Positions 1 through 7,027 of a stretch of 11,265 nt of DNA are shown one piece after another. The notes under the pieces were generated by a model, which saw nothing but the letters and a program-made list of their open reading frames with translations, ran no database searches and was not told where the DNA came from. The first letter of the stretch is position 1, and each line of letters opens with the position of its first letter. The stretch lies in the NCBI GenBank assembly GCA_018901625.1, contig JAHIEM010000123.1, positions 1 through 11,265 on the forward strand. Reading direction: 5' to 3'. The stretch is from Nanobdellota archaeon (lineage in GTDB: Archaea; Nanobdellota; Nanobdellia; Pacearchaeales; GW2011-AR1). Position numbers and translations under genes: made by a program.

Positions 1-155
1 TGAGAATAGTTGGAAATAGTTATGCTGTTTCAATTCCAAAAGAGATAGTTTCTTTTATGCATGAACAGGAGAATATGATGAATGATTTTGTCAGAGTTGC
101 TTTTGATAATGCAAAAAAATTAAGCCTAATGTTTGGGGAGGAACAAACTGAATAA
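1..155 (+). CDS. AbrB/MazE-like DNA-binding protein, C-terminal part
   Basis: This is the 3' end of a gene cut by the left edge; the first complete codon is at position 3 and the stop TAA is at 153-155. The 50 visible residues begin RIVGNSYAVSIPKEIV, which matches the swapped-hairpin AbrB/SpoVT fold (family pattern 'GNS-AV-IPKEI'). They continue with MNDFVRVAFDNAKKLSLMF, which fits the second beta pair. Proteins of this family are dimeric transcription regulators or antitoxins, often autoregulatory. The gene ends one base before the ATG of the Nudix gene, so both are probably on one mRNA. No toxin gene is visible downstream, so a plain transcription factor role is as likely as an antitoxin role. 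Call by motif only. Confidence 0.6.
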   Translation, partial: RIVGNSYAVSIPKEIVSFMHEQENMMNDFVRVAFDNAKKLSLMFGEEQTE

Positions 156-156
156 A

Positions 157-564
157 ATGAATAAAGAATTGCATTATAAACTGGCTGGAATAATTATCAG
201 AGATAGAAAGTTATTGATGTGCAGAAAGTATGATGAACTTCATTTTATTATGCCTGGTGGAAAAAGATTGAAGGGGGAGACAGCAAGAAGAACTCTTGAA
301 AGAGAATTAATGGAAGAATTAGGGGTTAAATTAACTTCTGCAAGAAAATTTAAAACCTGGGAAGCACCTCATTTTAGAGATAAGAATACAATTGTGAGGA
401 TGGAGACTTATTTTGTTGAGATTGATGGAGAGCCAGAAGCAAAATCAGAGATTAATGAGTTACAATGGGTTGATAGCCATTATAAAGAAAATGGATTAAG
501 AGTTGCTTCAATAGATGAGGATTATTTAATTCCAGAATTAAAGAAAAGACAATTAATAGATTAA
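157..564 (+). CDS. Nudix hydrolase
   Basis: A 135-aa protein of typical single-domain Nudix length. The full Nudix box GX5EX7REUXEEXGU is present at residues 35-57 (G35, E41, R49, E50, E53, E54, G56, V57), so the metal-binding glutamates are intact. Nudix enzymes hydrolyse a nucleoside diphosphate linked to another group, for example oxidised nucleotides, ADP-ribose or diadenosine polyphosphates; the substrate cannot be read from the box. I chose ATG 157, two bases after the stop of the AbrB-like gene, over an in-frame TTG at 133 that would overlap that gene. A purine-rich GGGGAGGA at 135-142 could serve as ribosome binding site, although it lies far from 157. The gene ends one base before the CDC48 start. 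The protein is soluble, with no signal peptide. Confidence 0.85.
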   Translation: MNKELHYKLAGIIIRDRKLLMCRKYDELHFIMPGGKRLKGETARRTLERELMEELGVKLTSARKFKTWEAPHFRDKNTIVRMETYFVEIDGEPEAKSEINELQWVDSHYKENGLRVASIDEDYLIPELKKRQLID

Positions 565-565
565 G

Positions 566-2854
566 ATGGCAATTAATGAAGTAAAATTAAAAGTTGTTGA
601 AGCATTGCAGGATGATGCATATAAGGGGATAGCGAGAGTTGATGTTGATGTTATGAAGAAACTTGATTTAAGAAGAGGAGATGTTATTGTTATTAAGGGA
701 AATAGGGAAACTGTTGCAATTGTTGATAGAGCCTATCCTGCGGATATTGGCGAACCGATAATAAGAATTGATGGAATTATAAGGAAGAATGCAAAGTCTG
801 GAATTGGAGAGGCTGTTTCTATCAGAAAGGCAGATGTTAAAGAAGCTAAGAAAGTTACAATTGCCCCTGCTCAAAAAGGAATAATGGTGCAGGGTGATCC
901 TGAGGCAGTTAAGCAACAATTACTCGGAAGAGCTGTTGTTAAGGGAGATATTGTTGTTCTTGGGGGGGCGCAGAGAAGGAGGGATTTAATGTCTGGATTT
1001 GGAGATGATATTTTTGGAGATATTTTTGCTGAAGCATTTTCTGGAATGGGGGGTTTTGGATTTGGCGGAATGCAGCAGATAAGATTCTTAGTTGTTTCTG
1101 CCACACCTGGTCAGCCGACTGTGATTACAGAGTCAACTGAGCTGACACTCTCAAGCAAGTCTGTTGAGATTTCAGAAGAGAAAATTCCCCAGATTACTTA
1201 TGAAGATGTTGGGGGGCTGGATGATGAGACTAAAAAAGTAAGAGAGATGGTTGAATTGCCTTTGAAACACCCTGAAATTTTTGATAGATTAGGAATTGAA
1301 CCTCCTAAAGGGGTGTTGCTGCACGGGCCACCTGGAACTGGAAAGACAATGCTTGCGAAGGCTGTTGCTAATGAATCTGAAGCTAATTTTATTACTATTA
1401 ACGGGCCTGAATTAATGAGCAAGTTTTATGGAGAGTCTGAGAAGAACTTAAGAGATAAGTTTGAAGAGGCTGAGAAAAACGCACCCTCGATTATATTTAT
1501 TGATGAAATTGATTCTATTGCTCCCAAGAGAGAAGATAGCTACGGAGAAGTTGAAAGAAGAGTTGTTTCTCAGATTCTTACATTGATGGATGGTTTGAAA
1601 TCTCGTGGAAAGGTTGTTGTTATTGGAGCAACTAACAGGCCAAATGCAATTGATCCTGCTTTGAGAAGACCTGGGAGATTTGACAGGGAGCTGCAGATTT
1701 CTGTTCCAGATAAAAATGGGAGACTTGCTATTCTGAAAATTCATACTAGGAATATGCCTCTAGACAAAGATGTTAGTTTAGAAGAACTAGCTGCAATTAC
1801 GCATGGGTTTGTTGGAGCTGATTTATCTTCTTTAGCTAAGGAAGCAGCTATGTCTGTTTTAAGAAAGAATCTTCCTAAAATTAATTTAAAAGATGGAGAA
1901 GAAATTCCAAGAGAGGTTTTGGAAAACTTAAGAGTTAATAAATCTGATTTTCAGGAGGCTTTGAAAACTGTCAGACCCTCGGCTATGAGAGAAGTTTTAG
2001 TGGAAACTCCTAATATTGGATGGAGTGATGTTGGGGGTTTGGATAAGGTTAAGCAGGAATTAATCGAGGCTGTTGAGTGGCCTCTAAAAAACCCTGCAGC
2101 ATTTTCTAGAATGGGAATAAGGCCTCCGAGGGGTATTTTGCTATATGGGCCACCTGGAACTGGAAAGACATTATTAGCTAAGGCTGTTGCAAAAGAATCA
2201 GAAGCTAATTTTATTCAGGTTAAGGGGCCTGAATTATTAAGCATGTGGGTTGGGAAGAGCGAAGAGGGAGTCAGAAAGATTTTTGAGAGAGCCAGGCAAG
2301 TTGCACCGTGCATAATCTTTTTTGATGAGATTGATTCTTTAGCAGCGAGAAGGGGGCTGGAGGCTGGGGCGCGAGTTAGTGAGCAAGTATTGAATCAGCT
2401 TCTTGCTGAGATTGATGGTGTTGAGGAGATGCAGAATGTTACTGTTATTGGAGCTACAAACAGGCCAGATATGCTTGACCCTGCAATACTAAGACCTGGG
2501 AGATTTGACAGGCTTGTTTTAGTATCGCCTCCTGGAAAAGAGGGGAGATTAGAAGTATTGAAGATTCACACTAAGAATATGCCTCTTGCAAAGGATGTTA
2601 TTATTGAGAAATTAGCTGAGAAGACAGAGGGGTATGTTGGCGCAGATATAGAGAGCTTGTGCAGGGAGGCCGCTTTGCTTTCACTAAGAGCTGATATGAA
2701 TTGCAAAGAAGTTAAGCTAAAACATTTTGAAAAAGCTCTAGAGAAAGTTAAGGCAAGCGTCTCAAAAGATTCTATGGATAGGTACAAGAAGATGGAGACA
2801 GATTATCTGAAATCAGCTAAGGCTGCTCTTGAAGCTGTAAGTTATCTTGGCTAG
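566..2854 (+). CDS. CDC48/VAT-type AAA+ ATPase (p97 homologue)
   Basis: A 762-aa protein with the full CDC48 layout: an N-terminal double-psi barrel and second N-subdomain (about 1-200), the D1 ATPase and the D2 ATPase. D1 has Walker A GPPGTGKT at 254-261 and Walker B IIFIDE at 309-314; D2 has Walker A at 528-535 and Walker B ending D587-E588. Both rings keep the GRFDR arginine-finger region and sensor-like GATNRP. Pore loops read KFYG in D1 and MWVG in D2. The family forms a cytosolic hexamer that unfolds proteins, feeding them to the proteasome or extracting them from complexes. Residues 135-171 of the N-domain are a Gly/Phe-rich stretch (RRRDLMSGFGDD, then GMGGFGFGG) where I would expect a short loop. 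The C-terminus ends SYLG, without a clear HbYX proteasome-docking motif. The stop overlaps the convergent STAS-like gene by 4 bp. Confidence 0.96.
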   Translation: MAINEVKLKVVEALQDDAYKGIARVDVDVMKKLDLRRGDVIVIKGNRETVAIVDRAYPADIGEPIIRIDGIIRKNAKSGIGEAVSIRKADVKEAKKVTIAPAQKGIMVQGDPEAVKQQLLGRAVVKGDIVVLGGAQRRRDLMSGFGDDIFGDIFAEAFSGMGGFGFGGMQQIRFLVVSATPGQPTVITESTELTLSSKSVEISEEKIPQITYEDVGGLDDETKKVREMVELPLKHPEIFDRLGIEPPKGVLLHGPPGTGKTMLAKAVANESEANFITINGPELMSKFYGESEKNLRDKFEEAEKNAPSIIFIDEIDSIAPKREDSYGEVERRVVSQILTLMDGLKSRGKVVVIGATNRPNAIDPALRRPGRFDRELQISVPDKNGRLAILKIHTRNMPLDKDVSLEELAAITHGFVGADLSSLAKEAAMSVLRKNLPKINLKDGEEIPREVLENLRVNKSDFQEALKTVRPSAMREVLVETPNIGWSDVGGLDKVKQELIEAVEWPLKNPAAFSRMGIRPPRGILLYGPPGTGKTLLAKAVAKESEANFIQVKGPELLSMWVGKSEEGVRKIFERARQVAPCIIFFDEIDSLAARRGLEAGARVSEQVLNQLLAEIDGVEEMQNVTVIGATNRPDMLDPAILRPGRFDRLVLVSPPGKEGRLEVLKIHTKNMPLAKDVIIEKLAEKTEGYVGADIESLCREAALLSLRADMNCKEVKLKHFEKALEKVKASVSKDSMDRYKKMETDYLKSAKAALEAVSYLG

Positions 2855-2866
2855 CTGTAAGTTATC
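2833..2866. repeat. 14-bp direct repeat, 20-bp period, at convergent gene ends
   Basis: AGCTGTAAGTTATC occurs at 2833-2846 and again at 2853-2866; TCTTG also precedes both copies (2827-2831 and 2845-2849). The second copy overlaps the CTAG (2851-2854) that holds the stop codons of both CDC48 (plus) and the STAS-like gene (minus). It looks like a small local duplication. The repeat is seen directly; the duplication history is inferred. Confidence 0.8.
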
Positions 2867-3168
2867 CTGAAAATTGGGCTTAGTTTGGCAATATCTATTT
2901 GTGTAGCAACTCTCTCTGTTAATCCTTCTAGTGTGAGTTCTATTCCCTGTTTTCTTGCTCTTGCGAGAACTTGGACAAGTATTGCTGGGCAAGAGGTGCA
3001 TGCTTCTCTTACATCTGAAAAATTCAGAGTTAAATTTTTAACTGAGCCGATAATTCTTGATAAATAATCTAGCAATTGTGTTTTAAGTTCTGGACAGTTT
3101 AGAGGGATTTCTTCTCTTTTTATTTCTAGATATCCTGGTTTTATTTCACGAAAGTACGAACTTGTCAT
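2851..3168 (-). CDS. Small STAS-domain-like protein
   Basis: A 105-aa protein whose pattern fits a stand-alone STAS domain, the fold of anti-anti-sigma factors. It has a helix around PELKTQLLDYL (26-36), a beta strand LTLNF (46-50), and then SDVREACTSCPAILVQVLARARKQG (51-75). That last stretch aligns with the family's 'D...DSSGL..LL...RRA...G' region, with T58-S59 where the phosphorylatable serine usually sits. It ends with the beta strand IELTL and a LTERV...IDIAKLSPIF tail. Its start overlaps the methionine aminopeptidase stop in TGATG (one shared base), so it is probably translationally coupled. No matching kinase or sigma factor is possible in an archaeon in the usual sense, so the partner is unknown. 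Recognition is by eye and only moderate. Confidence 0.55.
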   Translation of the reverse strand: MTSSYFREIKPGYLEIKREEIPLNCPELKTQLLDYLSRIIGSVKNLTLNFSDVREACTSCPAILVQVLARARKQGIELTLEGLTERVATQIDIAKLSPIFRITYS

Positions 3169-4052
3169 CAGGTTATTACTTCTATTGTGTTGTTTACAAG
3201 TATTACTGTGTTTTCTGATTGGGCTACTTTTGAGTGTGATTTTTCTATTAGTTGGGGGTATTGGTGCAAAATCTCATCTTGTTCCAGAAGGTGGAGAGCT
3301 AGAAGAGAGCGCGGGCCAAATTTATTAACTATCCATCGCGAGCAGAATGGGAGTGTTTTGTATTCTTGTTCTACAAAATCAAGTATTTTTCTTGCTACTG
3401 GGTCGCGAATTGCTTTTCTTGCTTCTAATCTGTATATTCCTGAGGGCTTTCCATCATAAACTATTCCGTGGCCCGAGGTAGCAAACGGTTCTATTGCGTA
3501 TGCTCCTGGCTTTATTATATTTGATGAGCTGTTGTTGCAGTTAGGTATTGTTGTTCCTGCGTGAATCTGGAATTCTGCTAAAGAGTGTCCGCATAGATTT
3601 CTTATTGGTGAGAATTGGTATGATTCTATTTTATCCTGGATTGCTTTTCCGATTTTCCATAATTCTATTCCTTCTCTGATTGTTTTTATTCCTTCTTCAA
3701 GTGCTTTTTCACTTGCTTCAATTAGCTTTTTATTTTCTTCCAGATTTGATAAATCAATTGAAAAAGCTGTATCTGCAATTGCCCCGTTTATGTGGACTCC
3801 AATATCTATTTTTAATAATCCTTCTGCTGTTGTTTTATCATCACTTGAAGGAGTATAGTGTGCTGCAATATCATCTATACAGAGGTTGACTGGAAATGCG
3901 CACTTGCCTCCTAATTCGAGAATTTTTGCCTCTATTTTTTCTGCTATTCCTAACAGGCTTGAACCTGGCTCTGCGAGCTGTTTAGCGTACTTCTTGACTT
4001 GCTTTGCTATGTTTCCTGCTTTTCTGTAATTGTCAATTTCTTGTGGATTCAT
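3168..4052 (-). CDS. map: Methionine aminopeptidase, type II
   Basis: A 294-aa enzyme, the usual archaeal length, that removes the initiator methionine from nascent proteins. All five expected metal ligands are visible: D83 (KIDIGVH), D94 (GAIAD), H156 (CGHSL), E188 (AIEPF) and E280 (AQSENTV). H65 in AAHYTP matches the conserved substrate-side histidine. The stretch of about 60 residues between H156/E188 and E280 (roughly 215-275) corresponds to the helical insert that defines type II. The spacing closely matches the well-known Pyrococcus enzyme (from memory D82, D93, H153, E187, E280). It is soluble and ribosome-associated in other organisms. It lies 28 bp behind the PAS-like gene and overlaps the STAS-like gene, so these three are probably co-transcribed. 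This is essential housekeeping. Confidence 0.95.
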   Translation of the reverse strand: MNPQEIDNYRKAGNIAKQVKKYAKQLAEPGSSLLGIAEKIEAKILELGGKCAFPVNLCIDDIAAHYTPSSDDKTTAEGLLKIDIGVHINGAIADTAFSIDLSNLEENKKLIEASEKALEEGIKTIREGIELWKIGKAIQDKIESYQFSPIRNLCGHSLAEFQIHAGTTIPNCNNSSSNIIKPGAYAIEPFATSGHGIVYDGKPSGIYRLEARKAIRDPVARKILDFVEQEYKTLPFCSRWIVNKFGPRSLLALHLLEQDEILHQYPQLIEKSHSKVAQSENTVILVNNTIEVIT

Positions 4053-4061
4053 TTTTAAAAT

Positions 4062-4075
4062 TATCTTTTAAGATA
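4062..4075. repeat. Short palindrome before methionine aminopeptidase
   Basis: Arms TATCTT and AAGATA with a two-base centre fill most of the 28-bp gap between the PAS-like gene and the methionine aminopeptidase. It is AT-rich and could be an internal promoter or processing site, or chance. Confidence 0.3.
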
Positions 4076-4080
4076 TTGGT

Positions 4081-4986
4081 TTAAATTGAGGGGTTAGTAC
4101 TTGGTTGTTCTGGGAGATGTGATAGGAATTTTCCTAATTTTTGATACATTTTCTCTTTCATGTCTCTCACCATTTTTCCTACTGCTTTTCCTAGTTTTTC
4201 TTGGTGTTCTGGAGGGCTTAGATATGCAAAAATTGCATCAGGTGCGTCTGCACCCTTTCTTTTGTGTGGAACTAGAGAGAGATTGTAAATTTCACTTCGA
4301 GAATTAACTTGGATTAGTGATTCTTCTCCTCTGCATAGTGCAGAGTATACTGCTTTATTGCTTTCTATTGCTCTTACTAGCTCGACTTTTGCAACTGATT
4401 TTAGTCTTCTCTGGAATTTGCGAGTTGAGTAGATTACTTCTCCTCCCCTTACAACTGCAATAGGCCATCTTGCTAGTCTTGGTTCTTTTGTTTCAAGATT
4501 TTCTGCTTCTACTACTAAGACGTGGTTGCTTAGTTCTCTTGCATATGTTAATAATCCTTCAATTGCGCCTCTCTGTTGCCTGTAGAGCTCGACTATTCCT
4601 TGATTTAACCCGAGTTTGTCTGCTGCTTCTGGAAATCTCCCGAGAATAGCTTCTGTTGTTGCTGCTCTGTGGGCATTTGCAAGGCTTTCTAAATCTGTTT
4701 TGGTTTTTTCAGAGAGCATTCGTAGCGCTTCTTTAATTCTTTGCTCTCGTGATGTTAGCTCTTCTACTTGCTGGGCATATGATTGACTCGCTTCGTCTAG
4801 TTCTTCTTCAGTTGCTCGCGCGTGTTCTTCAGCTCTCCTTGCTTTTGATTGAGCTGTGATAAGACTTGTTCTTAGTCCAGTTGCAGATTCTTCTAGTCTT
4901 ATTCTGACTGTGGCATCTATTTCTCCTGCTAGAAGATGACGGGCTCTTTCCAACCTTTTTTTATAAAACCACTCAAAAATATTCAT
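4081..4986 (-). CDS. Coiled-coil protein with C-terminal PAS-like domain, unknown function
   Basis: A 301-aa soluble protein that I do not recognise as a named family. Residues about 10-110 are highly charged, with Ala/Glu/Arg heptad-like spacing (RRAEEHARATEEELDEA and onward), and should form a long coiled coil. Residues about 168-258 resemble a PAS fold: WPIAVVRGGEVIYSTRKFQRRL corresponds to the 'PIAVVD-GEIIYAN..F..L' opening, and YNLSLVPHK and AIFAYLSP correspond to the later strands. No kinase, cyclase or helix-turn-helix follows, so it would sense or bind through the PAS-like part and signal by oligomerisation. The C-terminal tail (260-290) is basic and amphipathic. It heads a likely three-gene transcript with methionine aminopeptidase and the STAS-like gene, preceded by its own TATA box. 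The function is open; the domain call is by eye. Confidence 0.6.
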   Translation of the reverse strand: MNIFEWFYKKRLERARHLLAGEIDATVRIRLEESATGLRTSLITAQSKARRAEEHARATEEELDEASQSYAQQVEELTSREQRIKEALRMLSEKTKTDLESLANAHRAATTEAILGRFPEAADKLGLNQGIVELYRQQRGAIEGLLTYARELSNHVLVVEAENLETKEPRLARWPIAVVRGGEVIYSTRKFQRRLKSVAKVELVRAIESNKAVYSALCRGEESLIQVNSRSEIYNLSLVPHKRKGADAPDAIFAYLSPPEHQEKLGKAVGKMVRDMKEKMYQKLGKFLSHLPEQPSTNPSI

Positions 4987-5013
4987 TTTTTGTATATTCT
5001 CTAAACTTCCTGG

Positions 5014-5027
5014 TTTTTTATATATTT
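5014..5027 (-). promoter_or_regulatory. Archaeal TATA box for the coiled-coil/PAS-like gene
   Basis: Read on the minus strand, an AAATATATAAAAAA element is centred about 36 nt before the ATG at 4986. A start about 26 nt downstream would give a leader of roughly 10 nt. It is separated from the PUA gene by about 50 bp, which suggests that the downstream three genes have their own promoter. Confidence 0.5.
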
Positions 5028-5033
5028 GTATTC

Positions 5034-5084
5034 TCTAGCTTCTTGCACTACCTGAAGTAGTATGAGAGAAGAATCTAGCTTCTT
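5034..5084. repeat. 11-bp direct repeats flanking a small hairpin after the PUA gene
   Basis: TCTAGCTTCTT is present at 5034-5044 and 5074-5084 (40-bp period). The right copy contains the PUA gene's stop codon on the minus strand (5075-5077). Between the copies lies a 5-bp stem, ACTAC (5047-5051) and GTAGT (5057-5061), with a 5-base loop. It could be a duplication scar or part of a transcript end; there is no strong U-run after it. Confidence 0.5.
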
Positions 5085-5530
5085 ATTCTTCTCTCTTTCG
5101 GAACAAAATTAGTTATTCTTTCTCCACTAGATTTTCCACAGCCAATTACGAGGTCTTTGTATTTTAAAACAATTAGCCCTCTAATTTCTGAGTTTATGAA
5201 TAAGTCATGCCCCCTAAGCCATTCATCTGCCTGCTCGCTGCTTAATTCAAGAATATTCTTTGTTATTTGATTCTGCAATAAGCTTGCACCATCGTGGCTT
5301 AATCTCAACTCATTTTCTTCTTTCAACAAGTATATTCCTACAGTGTCTACATTAACATTTTCACCTAGCTTTTCTAGTTCTTCTCTTGACAAGCTTCCTG
5401 AGAATGCTCTGATTTTCTCTCTTCCTTGTTTTACTAGAAGGTATGGAAGATTAGTAATTCCGAATTGCTCTTTGAGTTTTTCCAAGATTCTCTCTTTCTC
5501 TGCCCGCTTTAATGTTTCAAATCTTCTCAT
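5075..5530 (-). CDS. PUA-domain protein of the NOL1/NOP2/Fmu-associated family
   Basis: A 151-aa protein. The C-terminal part (about 93-150) is a PUA RNA-binding domain: LELSSEQADEWLRGHDL, then RGLIVLKYKDLVIGCGKSSGERITNFVPKERR. The GCGK and the ITNFVPKERR ending are typical of NIP7-like and archaeal Fmu-associated PUA proteins. Residues 1-90 fit the small alpha/beta pre-PUA domain. The family works in ribosome biogenesis by binding rRNA. The neighbours agree: two genes upstream on the same transcript is the NOL1/NOP2-type RNA methyltransferase, and in many organisms that enzyme carries such a domain fused at its C-terminus. The ATG overlaps the GNAT stop by 4 bp (ATGA), so it is translationally coupled. 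A split enzyme/RNA-binding subunit pair is a reasonable inference. Confidence 0.8.
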   Translation of the reverse strand: MRRFETLKRAEKERILEKLKEQFGITNLPYLLVKQGREKIRAFSGSLSREELEKLGENVNVDTVGIYLLKEENELRLSHDGASLLQNQITKNILELSSEQADEWLRGHDLFINSEIRGLIVLKYKDLVIGCGKSSGERITNFVPKERRIRS

Positions 5531-5991
5531 AGTATTTTTTCCATTTTTAGGTTAGTGAATCTATTTTTTGTAGGTTTTTTTCTAATTAGTTTATATCCTT
5601 TTTTTGAATAAAAATCAAATGCAAATTTGGTTGAAAATAAATAAACTTTGGATATTCTTTTCTTTCTTGCATAATCTTCTATAAACTTTAAGAGTTTGCT
5701 GCCGATACCTTTACCTATTAAGCCATGCTTCACAAATAGCCCTCCGATTTTGTTTCTTTCTAAATCTATTACTCCTAATAACTTATCTCCCTTCCATGCA
5801 CAAAATATCTTTCTTTTCCAGTTTCCAGACTTTTTGATGTTATTAATTAACTTATTAACTGTGTTGAGATTATTGAAATCTTTAATTTGTTCTTTAGTAT
5901 AGTCTTTTCCATTTATTCTTTCAAAAGTTTCTCTTTTTAAATTAGATATTTCTTTTGCATCAGACAACTTTGCTTTTTTTATTTTTATCAT
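5527..5991 (-). CDS. GNAT-family N-acetyltransferase
   Basis: A 154-aa single-domain GNAT. The acetyl-CoA-binding motif A lies around residues 84-105, with GLFVKHGLIGKGIGSKLLKF; the pyrophosphate loop keeps GKGIG, but the usual Q/R at its first position is I92. The later STKFAFDFYSKKGYKLI (120-136) is the classic motif B, where an aromatic and a KxGF/Y follow. It transfers acetyl from acetyl-CoA to an amine, and the substrate is not predictable. It overlaps the methyltransferase stop and the PUA start by 4 bp each, so it sits in the middle of an RNA-modification operon. It is Lys/Ile/Asn-rich, noticeably more AT-rich than its neighbours, so it could be a later insertion into that operon. Confidence 0.85.
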   Translation of the reverse strand: MIKIKKAKLSDAKEISNLKRETFERINGKDYTKEQIKDFNNLNTVNKLINNIKKSGNWKRKIFCAWKGDKLLGVIDLERNKIGGLFVKHGLIGKGIGSKLLKFIEDYARKKRISKVYLFSTKFAFDFYSKKGYKLIRKKPTKNRFTNLKMEKIL

Positions 5992-6947
5992 TTTTTAAAT
6001 GTCAATTTAGCCAGGAAAAAGCCCTCTGTGTTATTATCCTGGGGATAGACTCGACAGCAGTTTTTTGTTTCTGGAATAAACTTCTCACCTTGCCATTCTT
6101 GAATTCCTGGCCTGCATTTAACTGGCAGGGAAATCTGTTCTATGCTCATGTTAAATCTTTCTGCCAGGAAGTTTACATTTGATTCGTTTTCTTCTGGGGC
6201 GTGAGTGCAGGTAGAATAGACTAACTCTCCATCTGGTTTTAGAAGCTGGATTGCAGTTGATGCGATTTTTCTCTGCAATCTTGAGAGTTTTTGAATCATT
6301 TTTTCATTCCACATCAGCAATGTTTTTGGGCTGCTTCTTATATTCCCTTCTCCTGAACACGGGACATCCAGCAAAATCTTGTCAAATTTCATTCTAAGTT
6401 TGTTTAATCTCTCACAAAGCTGAACTGCGTCGTGCCTAGTCATTATTATATTTGTGCAGCCGCATCTTTCTGTGTTTGATGCAAGTATTTTTATTCTTCC
6501 TACTTCTTTATCATTTGCAATTATTGTTCCTGAGTTTTCCATGTACATTGATGCTTGAGTTGTTTTTGAGCCAGGAGCTGCGCATAAGTCCAGCAATATC
6601 TCTCCAGGTTTTGGGGCAAGTGCTAGAATGGGGAGCATGCTTGAGATTTCCTGAACATAGTAGTAGCCTAGCATGTGCTCTGGAGATTTTCCTAACTCGC
6701 CTGGGTTTAACTTGCCAATTATAATTATCTCTGGAAATTCAGGAAATGGCTGTTCAATTTTCCACCCTTTTTCCTCAAGCCTTTTTTTTAGTTTTTCTGG
6801 AGATATCTTGATTGTGTTGCACCTGATTGAGTTTATGCTTTGTATTTTTGAGATTTCCAGAAATTTATCATAATCTTCCCTGCTTTCAAGTAATTTGAGC
6901 ATTCTCTCTTCAAATTTAGGCTTTGGCTCGTATCTTAGATTTTGCAT
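5988..6947 (-). CDS. NOL1/NOP2/Sun-family RNA m5C methyltransferase
   Basis: A 319-aa SAM-dependent cytosine-5 RNA methyltransferase. SAM motif I is DLCAAPGSKT at 120-129. Motif IV is DVPCSGEG with C197. Motif VI is YSTCTHAPEENE with the likely nucleophile C247. The C-terminal CRVYPQDNNTEGFFLAKL is the usual family ending. The N-terminal part (about 1-105) includes the family's SIRCNTIKISPEKLKKRLEEKGW stretch that precedes the catalytic domain. Both catalytic cysteines are intact. Archaeal members methylate tRNA or rRNA; which one cannot be told here, although the PUA partner protein in the same operon favours a ribosome-maturation role. It is the first gene of a coupled operon (ATGA overlap with the GNAT) and is divergent from the radical SAM gene. 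Confidence 0.92.
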   Translation of the reverse strand: MQNLRYEPKPKFEERMLKLLESREDYDKFLEISKIQSINSIRCNTIKISPEKLKKRLEEKGWKIEQPFPEFPEIIIIGKLNPGELGKSPEHMLGYYYVQEISSMLPILALAPKPGEILLDLCAAPGSKTTQASMYMENSGTIIANDKEVGRIKILASNTERCGCTNIIMTRHDAVQLCERLNKLRMKFDKILLDVPCSGEGNIRSSPKTLLMWNEKMIQKLSRLQRKIASTAIQLLKPDGELVYSTCTHAPEENESNVNFLAERFNMSIEQISLPVKCRPGIQEWQGEKFIPETKNCCRVYPQDNNTEGFFLAKLTFKK

Positions 6948-6968
6948 GATAAAATAAACTAAGAAGGG

Positions 6969-6980
6969 TTTTTAATATTA
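6969..6980 (-). promoter_or_regulatory. TATA box for the methyltransferase operon
   Basis: On the minus strand the TAATATTAAAAA element is centred about 27 nt before the ATG at 6947. That is the position expected if the transcript starts at or next to the start codon (leaderless). Confidence 0.45.
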
Positions 6981-6999
6981 TACTTAAGAAGATAAATCC

Positions 7000-7008
7000 T
7001 TATAATAC
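7000..7008 (+). promoter_or_regulatory. TATA box for the radical SAM gene
   Basis: TTATAATAC is centred about 24 nt before ATG 7028, the leaderless position. The 80-bp gap to the divergent methyltransferase thus holds two promoters back to back. Confidence 0.45.
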
Positions 7009-7027
7009 TAATTATTCTAAACAGTAG

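Noticed and set aside
133..156. Earlier TTG start for the Nudix gene giving eight more residues.
   Set aside because: It would overlap the upstream gene by 23 bases, and the added residues are outside the conserved domain; ATG 157 lies right behind the upstream stop.
2885..3067. Plus-strand 60-codon ORF after CDC48.
   Set aside because: It is antisense to the STAS-like gene, lacks an upstream signal, and its composition mirrors the opposite strand.
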